DNA from: Vulcaniibacterium thermophilum
Lineage (GTDB): Bacteria > Pseudomonadota > Gammaproteobacteria > Xanthomonadales > Xanthomonadaceae
Direction of reading: 5' to 3'
NCBI RefSeq assembly: GCF_007923255.1
Contig: NZ_VOHJ01000006.1
Span: 1-64,000 of the forward strand
Length of the DNA: 64,000 nucleotides
Shown here: piece by piece, positions 58,137 to 64,000 of the stretch
How the letters are laid out: each line of letters begins with the position of its first letter
Numbering within the stretch: position 1 is the stretch's first letter
Position numbers and translations under genes: made by a program
The notes under the pieces: generated by a model
The model's database searches: none
What the model saw: the letters and a program-made list of their open reading frames with translations, nothing else
Told to the model about the DNA's origin: nothing

Positions 58137-60593
58137 TCAGTCGTTCCGGGCCAATGTGGCCGTTGCGGGCTGCAGGCCCTTGCCGGAGCCTTTGCGATTC
58201 CGATAGAACTCGCTGAGCCACTGCTCGGGGCGCAGTTCATCGGACGTGGTGCCCAGTGCGCGCGCTTGCTGTTCCAGAACCCGATGCATGATCTCGATGT
58301 TGTCGGTCGACGCCGAGATGACCGCCAGATAGTCGTCGAGGCCGCGCAGGTTGAGCTGGCAGACCGTGGAGCCGTGGCCCTGTTTGACCAGGAAGCAACG
58401 CGAGCGCTCGTCGAGGTTCTTCACTACCTGGTATTCCGCCTCCGTGAGCTTCAGGCCGTCGACGTAGTCGTCGCGGCTGGCATTCGGGTTCGGAAGCAGG
58501 ATCATCGTGGCCGTCTGTTCGACCAGCGCCGCGGCGATGTCGCTACGCAGCGCATCCTCCGGGCTTTGGGTGGCGAAGATGCCCAGACCGTTCTGCTTGC
58601 GGATGGTCTTCTGCTTGTTCTTGGCGAACTCCTTCAACCCGCCGCCGCCGTCGAGAATCTTCCAGAACTCGTCCATGACGTAGATCAGCGGGCGCCCGTC
58701 GATCAGCTCCTCCAGACGGTGCAGGAGGTAATTGATGACCGGCACTCGGACCTCGGGGTTGTCGATCACATCCGTATAGTCGAAGCCGATGATCGGCGCG
58801 CGTTCGAGATCGATCGTGTCGACCGGGTTGTCGAACACCCAGCCGAGCGAATTGCCCGCCGTCCACTTGCGCAGCCGCGAGAAAAGCCCGTCGTCGCCCA
58901 TGTTGGGCAGGCTTTTCTGGAAGTTGGTCATGCTGCGCAGATGCATCGGCGTGTCGAGAATGCTCTCGACCGCGCGGAAGATGTCCTCCTCCTCCCGCGC
59001 GGTATAGACCGTCTTGCCGGCCAACACCTTGATCAGGTCCGCGAGGAACTGGACGTTCGCCTCGTTACGCTCGCACTGGAACGGGTTGAAGCCGGTCGGT
59101 CTGCCGTTCTCCAGCGCCAGATAGTTGCCGCCGCAGGCGCGGACGAAGATCTCGGCGCCGCGGTCCTTGTCGAAGAAGAAGATCGTGGGCACCGGCGTGA
59201 GCTTCTGCGCCTGACTGAGCAGGAAGTTGATCAGCGCGGTCTTGCCGGTGCCCGACTTGCCGATCACCATCGTGTTGCCGATCGCCTTCTCGCCCAGCGA
59301 GTCCTCGGCCGGATGGGTGGCATGGAAGTTGAAGTAGTACGGCTGACCGTTCGGGGTCTGCAGCGTGGTGATGCACTCGCCCCACGGATTGCGGTCCTTC
59401 TTTCCGGTGGCGAAGTTGTGCAGCGGGCACAGACCGAGGAAGTTGAGCGAACTTACATTCGCCAACCGCGTCCGATAGCGCCAATTGCCCGGCAATTGCG
59501 CGTAGAACGATGAGGCGACGGCGAGATCTTCCTTGGTCGAGACGAACCCGGCGTTCGATAGTTCCGCCCGTGCGGCGGCGACGTGCCGGGCGAGCTTCTC
59601 CTGGGCGTCCGCGTACACCGCGAGGGTGCAGTGGTACTCGCCGAGCACGAAGTTGCCGGAGGCGAGTTGGTCCATCGCGTGATCGAGCTCGGCGATCTGG
59701 CTGACGGCCTTGTCGCCGGACGAGATCATCATGCCTTTGGTGCGATCCAGCACCTTGAGCGCATCCTGGCGACCCATGGGGCTGAACGAGTGCGTGAGGA
59801 CGTACTCGAAATCGAGATACTTCAGGCCGTTGAGGATGCCGGGGTAAGTGCCGTCCGGATACTCCTTGAGGTTGAGCATCGCCCCGAAATGGTTGGTGCC
59901 GTTCGGGGTCCGGATGACGAAGTCGCCGGTCTTGGCGGAGAACAGATGGCGGCTCACCGGCAGATAGCCGTACACCGGCGCATCCAGCACCGGGACCGGC
60001 TCGTCCACGCGATTGATGACATAGCCGAAGAACTCCAGCGTCTCCGAAAAGACGATGCCGTTCTCCGCCTCGTACATGCCGAGCCGGCATGGGGCGTAGT
60101 CGCGAAGCACCGCCTCCACGTTTCCGGCAAGTTCCATCACCTTGGCGATGGCCTCGTCCTGCTGGGTCTTCAGCACGCCGAGATCGGACGAGCGCTCGAC
60201 GAAGCCTTTGCCGGTCACCACCGGACGATAGATCAGCGTCAGATACAGCTCGTTCTGCATCAGCTTCTGTTCCGACAGCGATGCGAAGTAGGCGTCGGAC
60301 AGCGCCTGGTTGAATGGCTGCTCGAAGTGGCTGCGCACCTTCAGCCGCTGGCGGCGCCGCACGTCGTGCACCCAGAAGGCGACGTTGACGAAATCCGGCG
60401 CACGCAGCGTCTGCAGCAGGCGGTTGAACGTCTGGTGGCGATGCTCGATGTCCCATTCCTCGCGGCCCACGAACGGCAGCCCTTCCAACCTCCAGACGAG
60501 CAGGAAGTCCCCACCGCGGGTCTTCACGACCGATGGCGAGACATGGGTGGAAAGCGGGACGAAGTCGCTGATGGGCGTGTCGGGGGTGAACAT
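58137..60593 (-). CDS. virB4: Type IV secretion ATPase VirB4
   Basis: 818-residue ATPase that powers pilus assembly and transport at the inner membrane. The N-terminal CagE/TrbE/VirB4 domain covers about 1-400; the ATPase has Walker A VIGKSGTGKTALINF near 445 and Walker B LIYVMDEFWKILDGGGG near 640, with a late LFATQSPEDAL-type motif (GIFATQSPEDALRS). Start ATG 60593 gives MFTPDTPISDFVPL. Lies 64 bases after virB3 and 12 before virB5. Confidence 0.96.
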   Translation of the reverse strand: MFTPDTPISDFVPLSTHVSPSVVKTRGGDFLLVWRLEGLPFVGREEWDIEHRHQTFNRLLQTLRAPDFVNVAFWVHDVRRRQRLKVRSHFEQPFNQALSDAYFASLSEQKLMQNELYLTLIYRPVVTGKGFVERSSDLGVLKTQQDEAIAKVMELAGNVEAVLRDYAPCRLGMYEAENGIVFSETLEFFGYVINRVDEPVPVLDAPVYGYLPVSRHLFSAKTGDFVIRTPNGTNHFGAMLNLKEYPDGTYPGILNGLKYLDFEYVLTHSFSPMGRQDALKVLDRTKGMMISSGDKAVSQIAELDHAMDQLASGNFVLGEYHCTLAVYADAQEKLARHVAAARAELSNAGFVSTKEDLAVASSFYAQLPGNWRYRTRLANVSSLNFLGLCPLHNFATGKKDRNPWGECITTLQTPNGQPYYFNFHATHPAEDSLGEKAIGNTMVIGKSGTGKTALINFLLSQAQKLTPVPTIFFFDKDRGAEIFVRACGGNYLALENGRPTGFNPFQCERNEANVQFLADLIKVLAGKTVYTAREEEDIFRAVESILDTPMHLRSMTNFQKSLPNMGDDGLFSRLRKWTAGNSLGWVFDNPVDTIDLERAPIIGFDYTDVIDNPEVRVPVINYLLHRLEELIDGRPLIYVMDEFWKILDGGGGLKEFAKNKQKTIRKQNGLGIFATQSPEDALRSDIAAALVEQTATMILLPNPNASRDDYVDGLKLTEAEYQVVKNLDERSRCFLVKQGHGSTVCQLNLRGLDDYLAVISASTDNIEIMHRVLEQQARALGTTSDELRPEQWLSEFYRNRKGSGKGLQPATATLARND

Positions 60594-60657
60594 CGGTGTG
60601 GCCTGGAAAAGTGCGCCGGCCGCGGCGTCCTTGCGTGCGGCCGGCGCGAAACGCGTG

Positions 60658-60966
60658 TCAGTTCCGGCGCGCGGGACGCTGCCGGTACTCGTTCGGCGAG
60701 AACACCCACATGCCTCCATGCAGCCCGAGGTTGCGCACCCGCGCCCGGAACTGCCAGCGCAGGCCGAGCAACCGGAAGATCATCTCGTCGCGCCGTGCCA
60801 TCTGACGCATGACGAAGATCACCACCGGAATCAGGCCGAGGAAGAACAGGTTGATGTAGAAGGCCAGCAGCAGGCAGCCTCCGGCACCGAAGAAGAACGG
60901 CACGTACGGCACGCCGAGGAACATCGCCGGCCGCGTGCAGCCCCGGAACATGACGTCCTTACGCAT
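60658..60966 (-). CDS. virB3: Type IV secretion protein VirB3
   Basis: 102-residue inner-membrane protein with two hydrophobic helices (VPFFFGAGGCLLLAFYINLFF, then LGLIPVVIFVMRQMARRDE). RKDVMFRGCTRPAMFLGVPY is the typical VirB3 start. It overlaps virB2 by 8 bases. Works with VirB4 at the membrane. Confidence 0.94.
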   Translation of the reverse strand: MRKDVMFRGCTRPAMFLGVPYVPFFFGAGGCLLLAFYINLFFLGLIPVVIFVMRQMARRDEMIFRLLGLRWQFRARVRNLGLHGGMWVFSPNEYRQRPARRN

Positions 60967-61324
60967 GCAGCAGCGGCAGAACCGTGGTCAGCATCGCCGT
61001 GCAGTCCTGCGCCTCGTCGCCGATCAGCATCTTCGCGATCTGGCCGGCCGCGCCGATCAGCAGGCCGCCGATCAGGATCGGCGCCACGTCGGCGATGCGC
61101 TTGTGCGCGAACGCGATTTGATAGCCGGCGAAGATGATCGCGATCGTGACGATCGCGATCGACGCCATGTTGAGCAGACTGTTGATGTTGCCGAGGAAGC
61201 CGCAGACCTTCTCGTCGGTTCCGGCCAGCGCCTGCGCGAACGCCGTGACCGACACGAGGGCGGCGGTGAGACCAACGCCCGCCTGGGCGATGCAGCGGGT
61301 GACGATGGAGCGATGGGTCTTCAT
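60959..61324 (-). CDS. virB2: Type IV secretion pilin VirB2
   Basis: 121-residue prepilin. A signal peptide with long n-region ends near residue 34 (VTAFAQALA); the mature pilin has two helices (IAIVTIAIIFAGYQIAFAH; IGGLLIGAAGQIAKMLIG) joined by a short basic loop, the VirB2 layout. Cys41 and Cys108 flank the helices and could form a disulfide. Overlaps virB3. Confidence 0.93.
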   Translation of the reverse strand: MKTHRSIVTRCIAQAGVGLTAALVSVTAFAQALAGTDEKVCGFLGNINSLLNMASIAIVTIAIIFAGYQIAFAHKRIADVAPILIGGLLIGAAGQIAKMLIGDEAQDCTAMLTTVLPLLHA

Positions 61325-61354
61325 GGCTTCTCCTTGCGTTGGGAGTGGTGGGAC

Positions 61355-62128
61355 TCAGAAAACGAAGGCTTCGTCCGTTGCGGCCGCCTCTGACGCGGCG
61401 CGAGGCGTCGACGGAGCGGAAGCCGACGTGGAAACTGCCTGTCCGGCCGCGACCAGTGTGGTGGGCATCGCCACGCCGACCGGCGCGACCGGTGGCGCGC
61501 TTGCCGGAGCAGCGGTCATGTCGCGCCGCGGCGACGTCTGGCCGGCATCCGGCACCGACGGCTCGACGCGGGTCACCGCCTCGAGGCGGCTTGGCGGACG
61601 TGCGAGTGGATAGCGCGAGACGGGGACGACACGACGGTCCACCCGACCGACCACCCGGATCGGCTCGTGCTGCGCGTCCACGGGCAAGCCACTGCGCTCG
61701 CGCATGGACGCATAGATCTTCTGGACGTAGCCGTGGCGGAAACCGGTGACGAAGTTGCCCGAGTAGTAGCAGCTGAAGGCCTTGCCCCAGTCGCCCTTCG
61801 AGCGGCCATAGCACTCTGCGAGGATGCGCGAACCCGCCTGCAGGTTCGGACAGGGTTCGAACGCCCTGGTGTACGAGTCGAGGCCGTACTTGTCGAGGTT
61901 GTAGCGGTTCACCTGCGCCAGGCCGAGGGAGAAGTTGTAGCCCTTCTGTTCCAGCATGCGCACGGTCGCCAGCGCCTCGTTGAGGTTCCGCGGCTGCCGG
62001 ACGAGATGCCCGCCCACCACGCCGATCGCGTAGGGGTTGAAGGAGGACTCGACACGGACCACGTGCTGCATGACCTCGCGCGGAACCGCCAGATCCGGAC
62101 AGGCCATCAGCTCCATTCCAGGCAGCAT
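61355..62128 (-). CDS. virB1: Lytic transglycosylase VirB1
   Basis: 257-residue SLT-type peptidoglycan hydrolase that opens the wall for T4SS assembly. The catalytic Glu27 is in VVRVESSFNPYAIGVV, followed by GYNFSLGLAQVNRYNLDKYGL and a LQAGSRILAECYGRSKGDW then YYSGNF block. The N-terminus MLPGMELMACPDLAVPREV has no signal peptide, as I recall for Xanthomonas VirB1; how it reaches the periplasm is not clear. The C-terminal 90 residues are Pro/Ala/Ser-rich and of low complexity. Lies 11 bases after virB11. Confidence 0.92.
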   Translation of the reverse strand: MLPGMELMACPDLAVPREVMQHVVRVESSFNPYAIGVVGGHLVRQPRNLNEALATVRMLEQKGYNFSLGLAQVNRYNLDKYGLDSYTRAFEPCPNLQAGSRILAECYGRSKGDWGKAFSCYYSGNFVTGFRHGYVQKIYASMRERSGLPVDAQHEPIRVVGRVDRRVVPVSRYPLARPPSRLEAVTRVEPSVPDAGQTSPRRDMTAAPASAPPVAPVGVAMPTTLVAAGQAVSTSASAPSTPRAASEAAATDEAFVF

Positions 62129-62139
62129 GCGCGTGCTCC

Positions 62140-63177
62140 TCAGGCGTCGAGCGTGCGCAGGGGATCGAAATCGATCCCGGTGATGTAGCGACGGCCGGCA
62201 TGGGCCTTGATGTGCACGACGATATCGATCGTCAGCATCAGCAAGCGCTTGATCACCGCGAACTCGAGCCCCGCGCCTTCGTGCGAAGCCTTCACCATCA
62301 GCGCGAGCTGGTCCCAGGTCTGCGCGGTGCTGCCGGCGTGGCAACTGGTGATCGAGCCTGGGTGACCCGACGCGCAATTGCGGATGAAGTAGAAGGACTC
62401 GTCGCCGCGCAGCTCGGCGAGGATGATCCGGTCCGGCTTCATGCGCAGGCAGGCCTCCATGCAGCTCTTCGCGGTGACGTTGCTCGCGCTTTGTCCGCCT
62501 TTCGAGTACAGCAGGTGGACGACGTTGGGCTGCGGGATGAACAGCTCGCGCGCATCCTCGATCGTGATCAGCCGTTCGTCGTGCGGGATGTGGTGCACGA
62601 GCGCCTTCATGAACGTCGTCTTGCCGCTTCCGGTGGCGCCGGAGACCACGATGTTCTTCCGGTACTGCACCGCCTTGCGGAAGAATCCGCCGTAGTCGCG
62701 CGCCTTGCGCAGATCCAGCAGCTCGCGGTCGTGATCGCTCAGCTCCTGCCGCTGTTCGAGGATCTCGTCGAAGAAGCCGTCCTGCTGGTACTGCTCCAGC
62801 GTCCGGGTCTGGCGGGCGGGCAGACGGATGGTGATCGAGACCGATCCGGCCTCGCAGGCGGGCGGGATCACGAACTGCGCGCGCTGGCCGGTGGGAAACG
62901 TCAGCGACACCACCGGATCGACGTCCGTGATCCGCTGCCCGGTGCGGCTCTCGTTGACGACGGCGGTGCAGAACTGGCGCGCGCGCTCGAACGTGAGCGT
63001 CGGCACCTCGATCCGTTGCCAACCCTGGCGCGTCTCGATGTACAGCTCGCCAGGCCGGTTCACGCAGATTTCGGTGACGTCCGGCGACTCCATGAACTGA
63101 CGGATGCCCAGCACCTCGTACTGGTACGCCAGGAAGTCGCCGGAAACGTGCGCGAGCGGTGCGTCGTCGAGCGGCAT
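62140..63177 (-). CDS. virB11: Type IV secretion ATPase VirB11
   Basis: 345-residue hexameric traffic ATPase. Walker A is SGATGSGKTTFMKALVHHIP near residue 180, followed by the Asp box TIEDARELFIP, Walker B RIILAELRGDESFYFIRN and the His box GHPGSITSCHAGS. N-terminal domain residues MESPDVTEICVNRPGELYIE are typical. Starts at ATG 63177, 8 bases after virB10. Confidence 0.97.
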   Translation of the reverse strand: MPLDDAPLAHVSGDFLAYQYEVLGIRQFMESPDVTEICVNRPGELYIETRQGWQRIEVPTLTFERARQFCTAVVNESRTGQRITDVDPVVSLTFPTGQRAQFVIPPACEAGSVSITIRLPARQTRTLEQYQQDGFFDEILEQRQELSDHDRELLDLRKARDYGGFFRKAVQYRKNIVVSGATGSGKTTFMKALVHHIPHDERLITIEDARELFIPQPNVVHLLYSKGGQSASNVTAKSCMEACLRMKPDRIILAELRGDESFYFIRNCASGHPGSITSCHAGSTAQTWDQLALMVKASHEGAGLEFAVIKRLLMLTIDIVVHIKAHAGRRYITGIDFDPLRTLDA

Positions 63178-63185
63178 GGGTCGCC

Positions 63186-64000
63186 TCAGCGGGACAGCAC
63201 GGCGGAGAAGTCCACATCGCGCGCGACGTAGACGTTGACCATCGTGCCGTGGTTGATGGTGACGGTCGCCGGGCGGTTCGCCGCGCGGTTGAGGGCCTGG
63301 TGCGCGAGACGTTCGACCGTGTGCGCGGTGTTGCTTTCGAACGGGCGCGAGACGACGACGCCGCCGCTGGTCACCTCCGTGGTGCTCGGTCCTTCCTCGG
63401 CAGCCGCGTACTTGAACGCGTCGCTGATCAGGCTGATCAGCAGCGCGGCGCTGATGCGGCTTCCCCAGTGCGCGCTGTAATGGCCCGGATGGCCTGCGCC
63501 GCCGAGGTTGTCGATGCCCGGACTGGCCATCGTCACGTCGATGCCGTTCGGGGTGAGCACGCGATCCCACATCACCGCCACGCGCGGGCCGTTCGGCTCG
63601 CCTTCGTAGCGGCCGAGCACCTTCGAGCCTTTCGGCAGCAGCAGCCGGCGGCCGTTGATGGAATACACCGGCTCGGTGACGACGCAGGAGGTGTAGCCGG
63701 GCACGTCGGTGACGATGCGGGTTTCGAGGATGCAGCGGATGTAGGTTCCGCGCGCGAGCAGCGCGTCGGGATTCTGGATCGCCTGCGCGCTGGTCCTCGG
63801 CTCGGCCTGCGGCGCCGGCTGGGGGCTGCCGCCCTGCGCGGCTTGCAGGCTCGCCTGCATCGCCTTGATGTACAGCTCGCTGGTGGGATCCTGCGGCGCG
63901 TCGGCGCCATCGGCCGGGCCCATCGCACCGATCCGGCGTTCGAGCAGCGACGGCGGCATCGGCGCGGGCGAAGGCGGCTCGTCCGCCGGCGCGAACGGAT
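63186..64000 (-). CDS. virB10: Type IV secretion protein VirB10, C-terminal part (5' end outside window)
   Basis: The frame is open from the right edge to the TGA at 63186, 271 codons. The visible part starts in a Pro/Ala-rich linker (PADEPPSPAPMPPSLL) and goes into the TrbI/VirB10 beta-barrel: LLARGTYIRCILETRIVTDVPG, NGRRLLLPKGSKVLGRYEG, and the C-terminal GTMVNVYVARDVDFS. A hydrophobic pair of helices (HWGSRISAALLISLISDAFKY) corresponds to the antenna projection that crosses the outer membrane. The internal ATG at 63959 is not the true start, because the linker and cytoplasmic/TM segment of VirB10 must lie upstream. Confidence 0.95.
   Translation of the reverse strand, partial: PFAPADEPPSPAPMPPSLLERRIGAMGPADGADAPQDPTSELYIKAMQASLQAAQGGSPQPAPQAEPRTSAQAIQNPDALLARGTYIRCILETRIVTDVPGYTSCVVTEPVYSINGRRLLLPKGSKVLGRYEGEPNGPRVAVMWDRVLTPNGIDVTMASPGIDNLGGAGHPGHYSAHWGSRISAALLISLISDAFKYAAAEEGPSTTEVTSGGVVVSRPFESNTAHTVERLAHQALNRAANRPATVTINHGTMVNVYVARDVDFSAVLSR

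Noticed and set aside
63186-63959. ATG 63959 as the start of virB10
   Set aside because: The frame stays open to the window edge with a Pro-rich linker, and VirB10 needs an upstream cytoplasmic and transmembrane segment.

Overview
The window is a GC-rich (roughly 70%) chromosomal segment of a gammaproteobacterium, most likely a member of the Xanthomonadaceae/Lysobacteraceae (Lysobacter- or Luteimonas-like). The call rests on three things: the order tpiA-secG-tRNA-Leu(GAG)-nuoA..N-tRNA-fMet-rimP-nusA-infB-rbfA-truB-rpsO-pnp, a VirB gene order matching the chromosomal 'X-T4SS' of Xanthomonas, and short intergenic palindromic repeats that resemble those I associate with this family. Taxonomy below family level is inference.

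Layout. 1-3.8 kb: tail of an NlpE-like protein, greB, a small glycine-zipper protein, a PfpI/DJ-1 protein, a secreted unknown and rimO. 4.1-10.2 kb: a run of mostly overlapping plus-strand genes (dienelactone hydrolase, HIT protein, fused pxpB-pxpC, pxpA, DUF969, DUF979, pcp, small secreted protein) that reads as a pyroglutamate (5-oxoproline) release, transport and hydrolysis module. 10.2-21.7 kb: housekeeping and accessory singles (dcd, mrp/apbC, an MsbA-type ABC exporter, a 42-residue lipoprotein, selO, deaD, an HD hydrolase, a DUF885 zinc peptidase, an OBAP/DUF1264 lipoprotein). 21.9-31.4 kb: the classic translation/transcription operon read on the minus strand, tRNA-fMet - rimP - nusA - infB - rbfA - truB - rpsO - pnp, with a recognisable promoter and terminators. 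31.6-46.8 kb: a complete 14-gene complex I operon (nuoA-N), with a three-unit palindromic repeat array between nuoK and nuoL. 47.1-48.5 kb: tRNA-Leu, secG, tpiA.

48.9-55.5 kb: an accessory block. It has a trehalose-synthase-type GH13 enzyme converging on a tight four-gene operon (two Anabaena-sensory-rhodopsin-transducer-like proteins flanking a lactone-oxidase-type flavoprotein, plus a TIGR03885-type LLM flavin oxidoreductase), followed by thiD and an alpha/beta hydrolase. No rhodopsin is present, so the job of the two transducer-like proteins is open; this is the best candidate here for an undescribed system.

56.1-64.0 kb: virB6, virB5, virB4, virB3, virB2, virB1, virB11 and the 3' part of virB10, all on the minus strand. 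The order (B10-B11-B1-B2-B3-B4-B5-B6 in the direction of transcription) is that of the bacteria-killing type IV secretion systems of Xanthomonas and Stenotrophomonas. virB7-B9 and virD4 would lie past the right edge. No recognisable effector or immunity gene is visible in the window.
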